From the NCBI GenBank assembly GCA_038131955.1, contig JAYPQK010000002.1:248001-312000 (forward strand): DNA of 64,000 bases, given 5' to 3'. This stretch comes from SHAN690 sp038131955 (GTDB lineage: Bacteria > Bacteroidota > Bacteroidia > Flavobacteriales_G > Salibacteraceae). Of the stretch, positions 16,961 to 26,057 are shown in pieces. The notes below the pieces were generated by a model. That model was not told the DNA's origin and did no database searches. It saw only the letters and a program-made list of their open reading frames with translations. A program made the position numbers and the translations under genes. The number at the start of each line of letters is the position of its first letter. The first letter of the stretch is position 1.

Positions 16961-17886
16961 TCAACGCTTCAAGCTACCGACCACCGTCAATTCCGAACGA
17001 CGGTTCATCTGGCGCTGTGCTTTGGTGCACGGAACTCCGTCTCCGCAATCATTGACCAGATCATCCTCTCCCACACCGACGGAAGCCACGATACGATTCG
17101 CCTCGATTCCTTGAGAGATGAGATAGTCGACGGTTGACTTCGCCCGCTGTGCCGATAGGATCATATTGTAGGCTTTGGAACCCCAAGAGTCGCAATAGCT
17201 CATCACGCGAATTACCACTTCAGGATTTTCGTTCAGCACCTTAATATTCTTCACCATCGCGTCACGTGCATCAGAACGGATGTAGGCCTTGTCAAAGTCA
17301 AAGTAGATCGGCTCGAATGCCAATGACGGACGATCACTTACATCGACACTGTCTTCATCCACAGAAGTGATGTCATAGACCTCTTGCTCCTTCTTGGCTT
17401 CCCTCGCCTCCTCTGCCCGCATTCGCATGACTTCATCCACTGCTGCAAGGACCATTTCTTCTGGTTCCACATAAATGCTGATCGCTTCAACGTGCTTTGA
17501 ACCATCTTTGAGTTTGACCGTGTACGTCAGGTAGTCGTATCCATTGAACGCCTTATACGGTGCGTAGACGATCGTACCTGCTCTCCCGTGGTCGAATCCG
17601 TGCGTGCTGTGTAAAGCATCAATTTGGCATCCGGGGTGACGACGGGATTGTATTCGCTGAACTCAGAATTGACTTGCTGCCCCAGATTGAAGATCTCGAC
17701 ATCATCGCCAAATGGAGCTCGATAATTCGAGGTGGAAACACTACCGACGAGTTCTTTTTCATTATCCTGCGCAAGAGACTCAGCAGGAAGCCAGAGAATC
17801 AACATGAAAAACCCCAACCATGCTTTTTTAGTCGTATCTGAAAGACATCTGGCGTATTGAGTCTTTGGGCGGGTCATTGTCTTCAT
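16961..17886 (-). pseudogene. Remnant PD40-OmpA outer-membrane protein (internal deletion and frame change)
   Basis: Two reading frames together resemble one shortened gene. The 5' part (17886 down to 17527) has a signal peptide ending ESLAQ and one PD40 blade (NSEFSEYNPVVTPDAKLML), then runs out of frame. The 3' part is open from before 17590 to 16961: it starts within GTIVYAPYKAFNGYDYLTY, has KDGSKHVEAISIYVEPEE, and ends with an OmpA domain (FEPIYFDFDKAYIRSDA, AQRAKSTVDYLIS, QRQMNRRSELTVVG). Intact family members usually have several PD40 blades and are around twice as long; here blades 2 onward are missing and the frames do not match across the junction. So this is either a real deletion pseudogene or a misassembly. 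It lies 8 bases after the symporter stop, in the same operon. Confidence 0.7.
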
Positions 17887-17894
17887 GCCACGAG

Positions 17895-19547
17895 TCAAGC
17901 ACTTCGGCGCACGAAACTCATGGTATGAGCAAAGATAACCACTATAGCACAGCCGATCGCGTTGAACCAAAGGAAGCCTATGTCTGACGTAAAGAACAGA
18001 GTCAGCACGCTAGCTTCCGCTACCACCGCCGCCAAGAGCACTGATCGATGATCGACGCGTTTGATGTAGAAAGCGCAGATGAAGATTCCCAAGATCGTTC
18101 CATAGAACAATGATCCCAGAATATTAACGAGTTCGATGAGGTTGTCCACCAAACGAGCAGACAGAGCAAAGGAGATCGCCAGCACTCCCCAAAGGACGGT
18201 AATCATCTTGCTTCTAAAGACATCCCCCTTCTGCTCCGAACGATCCTTTCGCAATCGCCGGATGAAATCGTTCATGGTGGTCGTGGCCAAGGCATTCAAC
18301 TCACCTGCTGTTGACGACATCGCCGCGCTCAGGATAACTGCCAGAAGAAGTCCTATTGCCCCGTGAGGGAGGTTATCTAAGATCCAGCGAATGAAAACAT
18401 AGTCAGCGTCCTTCGTCTCCGCATCTGGTTCGACCTGCAAGGCAAGTTCCCCAAACTCTTCATTCAGGGCCACCTGTTGTTTCTCAATCGATTGAAGCTC
18501 TGCGCGGTTTGCCTCTAGATCGCTTTCCATCAAGGCTTGCTTTTCAGACTGAAGGACATTGAACTTAGCGATCATATCGCTCCCTTCTTCTTTCAAGTCT
18601 GACTGCATGACCGTTTCCACGACTTGCTCGTTGAAGTGGATCGGACGCTCCATGTATTGGTAGAAAACAAACACGAGCACACCGGTCAACAGGATGAAGA
18701 ACTGCATCGGGATCTTTAGGATGGCATTGAACATCAAGCCCATTCGGCTCTGCCGAATGTTACTTCCTGAGATGTAGCGCTGCACTTGGCTCTGATCCGT
18801 ACCGAAATAGCTAAGGGCTAGGAACAATCCACCCGTTAGCCCACTCCAGATCGTGTAGCGTTGGTTTACGTCGATCTCGAAGTTCACTACTTCCATCTTT
18901 CCATGCACTCCGGCAACGTGCAAGGCCTGCAAGAAATCGACATGCGGAGATAAGTGATCGATCAGCATGTAGAAAGCATAGAACATACCGCCCATGATCA
19001 CAGCCATCTGCCATTTCTGGGTTATACTCACCGCCTTCGTTCCACCGCTGACCGTGTAGATGATCACCAAGGCACCGATCAGGATATTCATGGTATTCAA
19101 ATCCCATCCTAACACGGTAGAAAGCACGATAGCAGGAGCATAGATCGTAATGCCCGCGGCTAATCCTCGTTGCACAAGAAAGAGAAAGGCCGTCAAGAGG
19201 CGTGTATTCAGATCAAAACGTTCTTCCAAATACTCATAAGCCGTATAGACATTGAGTTTGTAGAACATTGGAATGAAGGTCACCGAGAGAATGACCAAGG
19301 CCAGTGGAAGTCCAAAGTAGAACTGCAGGAAGCCCATCCCGCTTTCGAAGGCTTGTCCCGGCGTAGAAAGGAAGGTAATGGCCGATGCCTGGGTAGCCAT
19401 GACTGAGAGTCCTACCGTTGCCCAGTTCGCATCCTGTCCCCCGCGGAGATAGGAATTCAGATCGTGTTGGCGGAATGTCCGCCACGTCCCATAGCCCACG
19501 ATGAATCCGAGGGTCGAAAGCAATACGATCCAGTCGGTACTATTCAT
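17895..19547 (-). CDS. Sodium:solute symporter (SSS family)
   Basis: 550 residues with about 13 membrane segments and SSS features: NSYLRGGQDANWATVGLSVMATQ near the N-terminus, GTDQSQVQRYISG, and the conserved AVILSAAMSSTAGELNALATT helix. The family imports sugars, amino acids, sialic acid or similar with Na+. Between a membrane helix ending near FYQYMERP and the one starting near IRWILDNLPHG there is a polar insertion of about 85 residues (rich in Glu, Gln and Leu) likely to be coiled coil. The ATG overlaps the stop of the small membrane gene just upstream (ATGA), and the deacetylase gene precedes that, so the transported solute may be related to the deacetylase product. That link is inference. 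Confidence 0.85.
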   Translation of the reverse strand: MNSTDWIVLLSTLGFIVGYGTWRTFRQHDLNSYLRGGQDANWATVGLSVMATQASAITFLSTPGQAFESGMGFLQFYFGLPLALVILSVTFIPMFYKLNVYTAYEYLEERFDLNTRLLTAFLFLVQRGLAAGITIYAPAIVLSTVLGWDLNTMNILIGALVIIYTVSGGTKAVSITQKWQMAVIMGGMFYAFYMLIDHLSPHVDFLQALHVAGVHGKMEVVNFEIDVNQRYTIWSGLTGGLFLALSYFGTDQSQVQRYISGSNIRQSRMGLMFNAILKIPMQFFILLTGVLVFVFYQYMERPIHFNEQVVETVMQSDLKEEGSDMIAKFNVLQSEKQALMESDLEANRAELQSIEKQQVALNEEFGELALQVEPDAETKDADYVFIRWILDNLPHGAIGLLLAVILSAAMSSTAGELNALATTTMNDFIRRLRKDRSEQKGDVFRSKMITVLWGVLAISFALSARLVDNLIELVNILGSLFYGTILGIFICAFYIKRVDHRSVLLAAVVAEASVLTLFFTSDIGFLWFNAIGCAIVVIFAHTMSFVRRSA

Positions 19548-19666
19548 GAGAAATAAGAGCTAATCCAAGCATAGGCGAGTATTTGAATCAGGAGAAAACC
19601 AAGGACGAAGAGGTAGGTCGTCGTCCATTTCTCTTGATTTATTCCGCTATCGTTTGGGGCTTCCAT
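19544..19666 (-). CDS. 40-residue single-pass membrane protein in the symporter operon
   Basis: ATG at 19666 to TGA at 19544 gives 40 residues: a polar N-terminus (MEAPNDSGINQEKWTTT), one hydrophobic helix (YLFVLGFLLIQILAYAWI) and SSYFS. It begins one base after the deacetylase stop codon (19668-19670) and its TGA overlaps the symporter ATG (ATGA), so both junctions fit translational coupling. Gene spacing, orientation and the clear transmembrane profile support a real gene although it is short. It resembles small accessory subunits of SSS transporters in position only; no sequence family is recognised. Confidence 0.7.
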   Translation of the reverse strand: MEAPNDSGINQEKWTTTYLFVLGFLLIQILAYAWISSYFS

Positions 19667-19667
19667 G

Positions 19668-22124
19668 TTAGAATTCGATCAAGTTCACAAGCAGTTTATA
19701 GGCGCCTTGCACACCGGCCGGCAACTGACGGAAGAAAGAGATTCCGGTATAGACCACATGGCCGCTTCCGTAGTCCGCCACTACTAGACCACCATTTACC
19801 GCACTCTCTCCCTTATCACTCCAAGAGATCAATGGCTCAAAGGCCTTATCCCACTCTCCTGCGAAGTACAATCCTCTCTCTTGAACCCAGCCATTCCAGT
19901 CCTCATCTCCCATCTTATTTGGAGTGGTGAATGCCGGATGCTTCGGCTTCAACAGCTTGACAGAAGCGTTCTCATCGGTAACTCTGTCGCGGGATAAGGA
20001 CAATGGATAAGGCCCCATCTGCTCTACTTTCAGGTCGTAGGTCGTGTTGTATTGCATGATCAGCTTTCCGCCTTGCTTGACGTATTCGTTGATGACCTGC
20101 ATGTTGGCTGCTAACTCTTCATTTCGATTGAATGCCCGTATTCCCGTAATGATCGCGTCCATGCCGCTCAATTCACAGGGGGCCAACTCATTCAATGGCG
20201 TTCGGTAAACGGTGTAGCCAAGTTCTTCGAGAAGGTCATCGACTTCATCACCTGAGCCCTCCACGTAGAGGATCTTCTTTCCCTTGGTAAACTCCAGATC
20301 CAAGGGCTGCAAATTCACGGAGGCCTTGGTGTGGATAAACTGCTGAGGAATATGTGGATAGTCGATCACCAATTGGGCTTGGTCTGATGCTCGTCCTTCT
20401 GCTGTGGCTGAAAAGGATACCGTCGAGAGGGAGGACAGATCGTTGATCTTGAATTTGAGTCGAACGGTTCGCTCCTGGCCTTTCGCCATTTCCGCCGGCC
20501 AATCTCCTTCTACGAGCTCCACCCCTTCTCCCGTCTCTACCTTCACAGAAAGCCCGTTCACTGACTCAAAGGCTCTGAGCACTACGTCTAACTCTACTTC
20601 ATCGCCAGGGCGAACTACCTTAGATGTGACGGTTGGTGTGAGTGTCACGAAAGGCACGAACGCCAAAGGTTCTTCGATCTCACCGACGCTGCGATCATTC
20701 CACCTCCGGTGTACCGTGGTAGTGGCATTGATCGGCATTCCCTTTCCCGAGATCACATAACCCAAGCTGACCTCTTCTTTGTAGGGCACACCGATCTCCT
20801 TTTCTTTGTCGATTCCGTACAGCCATCCTTCATCCGGATTTCGAAGCCAAAACGGAGAAGATGCCTGATCGGGGGCATTCATTTGTGCTTCGAGTTCCAC
20901 CATTTCACTCGGACCAATCTCAAAGGAAGTATCCACAGGCGCTCCGATCTTGATCTTGTTTATCTCATTTCCAGCATTATACACCTCGATCCTTACGGGA
21001 TAAGAGGAACCCAGGACTGAGGGAGCCTCATCGGAATAAGCCTCGACCCTGATACCCGTCAATTGCCGACTGATCTCTGCTACTGTCTCCTGCACGTACC
21101 TCATATCTCGACTCTCAGCCCACATACTTCGCTGTGCCAGGAGCGGGGTGATATACTGATGCATCAGTTCACGATTCTTTGCCCTGTCGGTGAACTCGTA
21201 GGCATCGATCATCCGCTGGATTCCCTCGGCATGGGAAGGGGATTGAGACCATACGCCCTGAAGGCCAACAGGGAAATCATCGGTCCACTCTCCTTTGACT
21301 AGTGTAAGGTATTCAGACTGTACCCCTCTTCGACGCGGTGTTCCAAAGGCCTGACAACGGTGTTTGCTGCGAGCCAAGGAAGCGATCTCATTGATCCCCA
21401 AACCGAGCAGGTCATTGTGCACACCGATGTTGATGCGATGGATCTTCTTCGCTGCCAGCTCTTCCTCGGTCATCTCATCGAGGGTCTTGTCCCACCATGA
21501 TGAACTGTTGTGATACAAGGCTGTGGTGCTCCAAGTACCCATTTTTGCCACCTGGTCGGGATATGCGCCGGGATCTGAGGCAAGAACAAAGGCCTCTTCG
21601 GCTAGAATCGCCGATGCTTCATGGTGACCGTGTCCTGCCCTTCTCGTCGGAGGAAAGCGCGCAATGATCACGTGGGGTCGATACTGTCGAATGACATACA
21701 CCACATCGTGTAGGATCTCATCACGACCCCAAAATTCGAAACTCTCTTCGGCGCTCTTGGAGTAACCGAAGTCGATGGCACGCGTGAAGAACTGTTCTCC
21801 CCCATCCACTTTTCGGGCTTCGAGTAGTTCGTGGGTTCGAATCACTCCTAGAGCATCGCCTTTCTCGTCACCAATTAGGTTTTGCCCGCCTTGTCCGCGG
21901 GTCAGCGACAAATAGGCCGTTCGAATATGCTGATCGTTCTCGAGCCAAGAGATGAGGCGGGTGTTCTCGTCATCCGGATGCGCCGCGAGGTAGAGCACTC
22001 GCAGTCCTCGTTGTAATTCTTGAAGGTCCTGATAAACCTCGACAGTACTCTTTAGCTCGTGATCCTGGGACCACGCATTCCACGTGATGAACAACATCAT
22101 CACCCATCCAATTCCTCTCCTCAT
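19668..22124 (-). CDS. Secreted PIG-L/LmbE-family deacetylase
   Basis: 818 residues with a signal peptide (ending NAWSQ). Residues about 41-215 are the LmbE/PIG-L metal-dependent deacetylase domain: AAHPDDE (His49, Asp51, Asp52), the RGQGGQN segment, and AGHGHHEASA supplying another metal ligand. These enzymes remove acetyl groups from N-acetylglucosamine-type substrates. A beta-sandwich middle region (about 375-620) and a C-terminal GATase-like domain follow (KKILYVEGSGDEVDDLLEEL, then AIITGIRAFNRNEELAAN and GGKLIMQYN). Secreted multi-domain PIG-L proteins beside SSS transporters are known in Bacteroidota. Likely role: periplasmic or surface deacetylation of an amino-sugar substrate whose product is imported by the symporter downstream (inference). 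Confidence 0.85.
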   Translation of the reverse strand: MRRGIGWVMMLFITWNAWSQDHELKSTVEVYQDLQELQRGLRVLYLAAHPDDENTRLISWLENDQHIRTAYLSLTRGQGGQNLIGDEKGDALGVIRTHELLEARKVDGGEQFFTRAIDFGYSKSAEESFEFWGRDEILHDVVYVIRQYRPHVIIARFPPTRRAGHGHHEASAILAEEAFVLASDPGAYPDQVAKMGTWSTTALYHNSSSWWDKTLDEMTEEELAAKKIHRINIGVHNDLLGLGINEIASLARSKHRCQAFGTPRRRGVQSEYLTLVKGEWTDDFPVGLQGVWSQSPSHAEGIQRMIDAYEFTDRAKNRELMHQYITPLLAQRSMWAESRDMRYVQETVAEISRQLTGIRVEAYSDEAPSVLGSSYPVRIEVYNAGNEINKIKIGAPVDTSFEIGPSEMVELEAQMNAPDQASSPFWLRNPDEGWLYGIDKEKEIGVPYKEEVSLGYVISGKGMPINATTTVHRRWNDRSVGEIEEPLAFVPFVTLTPTVTSKVVRPGDEVELDVVLRAFESVNGLSVKVETGEGVELVEGDWPAEMAKGQERTVRLKFKINDLSSLSTVSFSATAEGRASDQAQLVIDYPHIPQQFIHTKASVNLQPLDLEFTKGKKILYVEGSGDEVDDLLEELGYTVYRTPLNELAPCELSGMDAIITGIRAFNRNEELAANMQVINEYVKQGGKLIMQYNTTYDLKVEQMGPYPLSLSRDRVTDENASVKLLKPKHPAFTTPNKMGDEDWNGWVQERGLYFAGEWDKAFEPLISWSDKGESAVNGGLVVADYGSGHVVYTGISFFRQLPAGVQGAYKLLVNLIEF

Positions 22125-22193
22125 TCTCTTTTTAAAATGTCAAATTCGCACCTCAAAGAAACGATTTAACCGTTGTTTCTCGTTTTCGACACT

Positions 22194-23531
22194 GTGCAGA
22201 AGATTGCAACGATCATATTGCTGATAAGTTCAAGCCTGATTCCTGGTCTGTTGCTGGGACAAACCTTATTCCCGGACGAATCCCTCCGAAATCCCGCCTC
22301 GCACCATTCCTTATTTGAAAGCACGCTTCCCATTCAGGAGATCGAAGTCTACGAGCGACGAGAGCCAGAGAACATGGTGCTCTTGGAAAATGGGTACGCG
22401 AGCTACGCATTTCAAGATGCCGACTGGCCACCCCAAGGTGATTCCATTGTGCCGACTAGGGTCAATATCATTTTTACCAAATACCCGAGAGAAAGATCCT
22501 TTTGGTTGACCGACTACCATTGGTTGTTGGCGAAGCGTTTGGAAGCCCTCTTTGAACTGGACCCAAGATTCAATGACACCTCCGTCGTTTTCGGCATTAC
22601 CCTTCAGACCTCTTGTGACAATGAATTCGAGGCGATGCAGCTGTTTCATGGCATGGAGCTTTTCTATCGCCCTGTCGCCCTGGATGAAGCTATGATCACC
22701 ATGGACGACGAGGAGGAATCAAGCACAACCGAAGCATCCACCGCCTACCCGAGTGAGCGAAGGCGACTGAGAAGGTTCATGGTGAACGAGCGGTATGTGA
22801 TGGACTCGAATGTTTTCAATGTGATGGACCGACATCCTGAATGGGAAAACGCTGTGGCCGTAATCGACTGGACCGGGAGCATGTATGGTCATGGAGCGGA
22901 ACTGCTGCTTTGGCACCTCGAACGATCCAAGACAAGCGGCATACAAGCCATTACCCTCTTTAATGATGGTGATCGCAAGAAGTCGCGCAAAAAGGTCTTA
23001 GGCTACACCGGAGGCATCTATTCAGACGAATTGAGATCCATTTCCAAGACGATTCGCTTGTTTAACAAAGTGAAGAAGAAAGGCAACGGTGGTGACAGTC
23101 CTGAGAATGACATAGAAGCGCTGGCACAAGCCTCTCGGACCTTTCCGGAACAAGAAGTCTTGATCCTAGTCGCCGATAACCGCAGTTGCATTCGAGATTT
23201 TATCCTCGTCGACTGTGTGAATCGTCCGGTGCACATCATCTTGAATGATACGCGCAGGGGCATCAATCATCAATACATCAATCTAGCCTGGAAAACGGGT
23301 GGTAGTCTGCATTGGGATGATCAGGATATCTACAACCTCGACTCCTTGATCGGTGCAGATTCTCTCGTTTTCGATGGTCAGCGTTTCATTCTTGCTCCTG
23401 ATGGATGGGTCGTTCCGGCGGATCGACTCCAATCGGGATATGGTTTCTGCACGCGGTACTACAAGGCCCCTAGGAGAAAAGGCAGGACCCGCAAGCGAAA
23501 GAGTGAACCCAAGTGCTATTTCACAGAGTGA
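22194..23531 (+). CDS. Secreted VWA-like protein
   Basis: 445 residues from GTG 22194, which puts a clean signal peptide first (QKIATIILLISSSLIP, ending LLLGQ); a TTG at 22173 would add seven residues. After about 200 residues of unknown sequence comes a von Willebrand A-like domain: AVAVIDWTGSM (metal-site motif DxTGS, about residues 225-229), a GNGGDSPENDIEALAQA segment and VLILVADNRSCIRDF. The C-terminus is basic (PRRKGRTRKRK). VWA domains bind ligands through a metal ion; the partner here is unknown. It is divergent from the deacetylase operon and stands alone. Confidence 0.65.
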   Translation: MQKIATIILLISSSLIPGLLLGQTLFPDESLRNPASHHSLFESTLPIQEIEVYERREPENMVLLENGYASYAFQDADWPPQGDSIVPTRVNIIFTKYPRERSFWLTDYHWLLAKRLEALFELDPRFNDTSVVFGITLQTSCDNEFEAMQLFHGMELFYRPVALDEAMITMDDEEESSTTEASTAYPSERRRLRRFMVNERYVMDSNVFNVMDRHPEWENAVAVIDWTGSMYGHGAELLLWHLERSKTSGIQAITLFNDGDRKKSRKKVLGYTGGIYSDELRSISKTIRLFNKVKKKGNGGDSPENDIEALAQASRTFPEQEVLILVADNRSCIRDFILVDCVNRPVHIILNDTRRGINHQYINLAWKTGGSLHWDDQDIYNLDSLIGADSLVFDGQRFILAPDGWVVPADRLQSGYGFCTRYYKAPRRKGRTRKRKSEPKCYFTE

Positions 23532-23576
23532 CATTCGCCGATACTCAATTACTCTCGATTGACTAAACTTGGAAGC

Positions 23577-23999
23577 ATGAATGATCTACGCCCTTTCCAT
23601 TTGGCCATTCCTGTAAAGGATCTTAACGAAACCCGAAGCTTCTATCGTGATCTACTGTGCTTTGATGAAGGACGATCCAGCGATCACTGGGTTGATCTCA
23701 ACTTTTACGGGAATCAGGTGGTCCTGCACATGGACGAAGGCAAAGAAACCAAGAGCGTATCCAATCCGGTAGACGGACACGATGTGCCCGTCCCTCATTT
23801 TGGTGTGGTACTGACCATGGATGATTGGAAGGCACTTGCTGAGAAGTTGAAAAGCCACGATGTACCATTCGTCATCGAACCATACATACGCTTTGAGGGT
23901 CAAGTGGGCGAGCAAGCAACGATGTTCTTCTTGGATCCTTCGGGAAACGCCTTGGAATTCAAAGCCTTCCAAAACGACGATCAACTCTTTGCGCACTAG
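23577..23999 (+). CDS. VOC-superfamily (glyoxalase/dioxygenase-like) protein
   Basis: 140 residues from ATG 23577. The paired beta-alpha-beta-beta-beta modules of the VOC fold are clear: FHLAIPVKDLNETRSFYRDLL with the first metal-site His, a Gln/His strand (GNQVVLHMDE), then VPHFGVVLTMDDWKAL and a final FFLDPSGNALEFKAF with the C-terminal Glu ligand. VOC enzymes bind a divalent metal and act on diverse small molecules, from methylglyoxal adducts to antibiotics; the substrate is not predictable. It is followed after three bases by the ABM-like gene, so they share a transcript. Confidence 0.85.
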   Translation: MNDLRPFHLAIPVKDLNETRSFYRDLLCFDEGRSSDHWVDLNFYGNQVVLHMDEGKETKSVSNPVDGHDVPVPHFGVVLTMDDWKALAEKLKSHDVPFVIEPYIRFEGQVGEQATMFFLDPSGNALEFKAFQNDDQLFAH

Positions 24000-24002
24000 G
24001 CT

Positions 24003-24332
24003 ATGTATGTTGTCATCTACAGATTCAGTGTCCACCCAGGGAAAGACAGAGCGTTCAAGGAGGCGTGGCAAGGACTGACGAAACTGATCTATCAATATGA
24101 AGGAAGCCTCGGATCACATCTTCATCGATCCACTCAAGACCCACTAGACTACATCGCTTATGCGCAATGGCCTGACGAAGAAACTTGGAAGAATTCAGGT
24201 GATAATCTGCCGGAAGAGGCAAACCAATGGAGGGCACAAATGCACGAAGCTTGTGCAGTCATCGAGACACTTCACACACTTCAATCTGTCAATGATTTAA
24301 AGGAAATAAAACCTTTTAAACCAAACTATTGA
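24003..24332 (+). CDS. Antibiotic-biosynthesis-monooxygenase (ABM)-like protein
   Basis: 109 residues. The N-terminal strand MYVVIYRFSVHPGKDRAF, a following helix, a central strand with DYIAYAQWPDEETWKN and a short C-terminal helix give the dimeric alpha/beta-barrel ABM pattern. Such proteins include quinone-forming monooxygenases and haem-degrading enzymes, but many are uncharacterised. Linked to the VOC gene by a 3-base gap, so both may act on the same small molecule. No catalytic residue can be assigned. Confidence 0.72.
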   Translation: MYVVIYRFSVHPGKDRAFKEAWQGLTKLIYQYEGSLGSHLHRSTQDPLDYIAYAQWPDEETWKNSGDNLPEEANQWRAQMHEACAVIETLHTLQSVNDLKEIKPFKPNY

Positions 24333-24370
24333 ATCTCTTTGGATAAACCTATGGTTTAACCGCAGGTCGT

Positions 24371-25081
24371 CTAGGCAATATTGGTAAAGACGGCCTGGAC
24401 ATCATCGTCCTCTTCCATCTTATCGAGCATCTTTTCGATCTCCTCCATTTGCTCTTCAGAGAACTCTACCGGAGCATTTGGAATACGTTGCAGGTTGGCC
24501 TTCTCTACTTCGATTCCCTTTCCTTCAAACGCCTCGTTCATTGAGCCAAAATTGGTGTAATCAGCATAGGCGTAAAGAACACCATCGTTCTCGATGATCT
24601 CCTCCAGACCAGCGTCGATCAATTCAAACTCGAGCTCCTCCAAGTCCATGCCTTCGGTTTTATTGAATTGGAAAACCGCTTTGCGATCGAACATGAACTC
24701 CAACGAACCGGTCGGAACTAGGCTACCACCCGCTTTAGTGAAGTAATGCTTCACGTTGGCTACCGTTCGTGTAGAGTTATCCGTGGCACATTCCACAAAT
24801 ACCAAGACGCCGTGTGGGCCTTTGCCTTCGTAGTTGACTTCTGTGTAATCGGCAGCGTCCTTTCCTTCAGCACGCTTGATGGCTGCATCGATATTATCCT
24901 TGGGCATATTCTGCGCCTTGGCGTTCTGGATCGCCGTGCGCAGGGCTGCATTCATGTCCGGATCTACACCCCCCTCTTTGGCTGCCATTGTGATGGCCTT
25001 CGCCAGCTTAGGAAAGATGCGCGACATCTTATCCCATCGTTTCTCTTTTGCTGCTCTGCGGTATTCAAACGCTCTTCCCAT
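24371..25081 (-). CDS. YebC/PmpR-family protein
   Basis: 236 residues with the family start MGRAFEYRRAAKEKRWDKMSR, then FPKLAKAITMAAKEGG, the core NVKHYFTKAGGSLVPTGSL and an acidic C-terminus (MLDKMEEDDDVQAVFTN). Length is standard. Members bind DNA as transcription regulators, and some are reported to help ribosomes at difficult sequences; the role here cannot be chosen from sequence. It is a single-gene unit on the minus strand, convergent with the ABM-like gene. Confidence 0.93.
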   Translation of the reverse strand: MGRAFEYRRAAKEKRWDKMSRIFPKLAKAITMAAKEGGVDPDMNAALRTAIQNAKAQNMPKDNIDAAIKRAEGKDAADYTEVNYEGKGPHGVLVFVECATDNSTRTVANVKHYFTKAGGSLVPTGSLEFMFDRKAVFQFNKTEGMDLEELEFELIDAGLEEIIENDGVLYAYADYTNFGSMNEAFEGKGIEVEKANLQRIPNAPVEFSEEQMEEIEKMLDKMEEDDDVQAVFTNIA

Positions 25082-25157
25082 GGACTTGAAAAATTTGAGA
25101 AAGCGAAAGTAATGTTTGCTTCGAATCCTTGTATCCCCGAGTGACGCTTTGATCAGC

Positions 25158-25997
25158 TCATTTAAGGCGGATAGCTCCGAAGGTCAGAGCGAGTAGAATT
25201 CCACCTGTAACCCCCATCCAAAGCCACTTTAGACTGGGCTCATTCATGACAACCGTGGCTACTTCCAGCCCATCGAGCACTTCGATGTTACGATTGAATT
25301 GCAGACTACCTCTTGTCTCTTCGAGCTGCGCTCTTAGCTGTTCAAGCTGATCGAAGAGCGTTGCTCTTACTTCTGAGTCCTCAGACTCTTCCAGCTCAGT
25401 TTTTATGCTCTCGATCTGCCCGGTCAAGTTTTCGATCTTAGCCTGGGCACGCTCCTCATTGTAAACCAGTCGCTCTTGCACGAATTGCGGACTATCCAAA
25501 AAAGTCAAGATCGCGCTTTCCAGTTCATCGAGATGATCTTTATCCTGCATCTCCAATTCCAGATAAAAGGGGACTCGCTCAGCGCTGAGGTCTTCTGACA
25601 ATGGCTCACCCTTGATATTGACACCTCGAACCTCGACCAACGCTTCGATCGTCCCTTCTGACACATCGGTAAAGCCAGGAACTTCCGACAGTTCACCTTG
25701 ATCTACCGCACGATTCAGATCAAGCAGCATATCGCCGTAGATCTTCTTTTCGAGGTGAACATAACTCAATGTCATTCTCTCCGTGTAGGTTTCCTCTAGC
25801 TGAGAGTACTTCCAGTATCCACCCCCCATTCCGAGGATTCCAAAAACGAGTATTCCCCACTTTTGAGCCCAACAAAATCTAGCGAACGAGCCGATCATAG
25901 CCCGAAAGAATGCGGCCATCTCAACAAGTTGGTCATTCACACTTGCCCACATCCGTTTTCCTTCGTCCTTTGTATCTAGCGCATCAGGATTTGCCAT
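25158..25997 (-). CDS. Wzz-like polysaccharide chain-length determinant
   Basis: 279 residues. Two membrane helices flank a periplasmic region: WGILVFGILGMGGGYW at about residues 48-63 and WLWMGVTGGILLALTFGAIR at the C-terminus. The region between includes a long coiled coil (about 180-240: RAQAKIENLTGQIESIKTEL) and a proline-free helical part, as in Wzz/co-polymerase proteins that set the length of O-antigen or capsule chains. The characteristic PxxP-rich motif before the second helix is not obvious, so it is a divergent member. Divergent from the flippase gene with 60 bases between, marking the left edge of the polysaccharide locus. Confidence 0.7.
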   Translation of the reverse strand: MANPDALDTKDEGKRMWASVNDQLVEMAAFFRAMIGSFARFCWAQKWGILVFGILGMGGGYWKYSQLEETYTERMTLSYVHLEKKIYGDMLLDLNRAVDQGELSEVPGFTDVSEGTIEALVEVRGVNIKGEPLSEDLSAERVPFYLELEMQDKDHLDELESAILTFLDSPQFVQERLVYNEERAQAKIENLTGQIESIKTELEESEDSEVRATLFDQLEQLRAQLEETRGSLQFNRNIEVLDGLEVATVVMNEPSLKWLWMGVTGGILLALTFGAIRLK

Positions 25998-26057
25998 AAG
26001 CTTGCAGTCGCGTATCTGTCTGTAAAAGTGCGAATTCTAGACACAGTCTAAACCACC

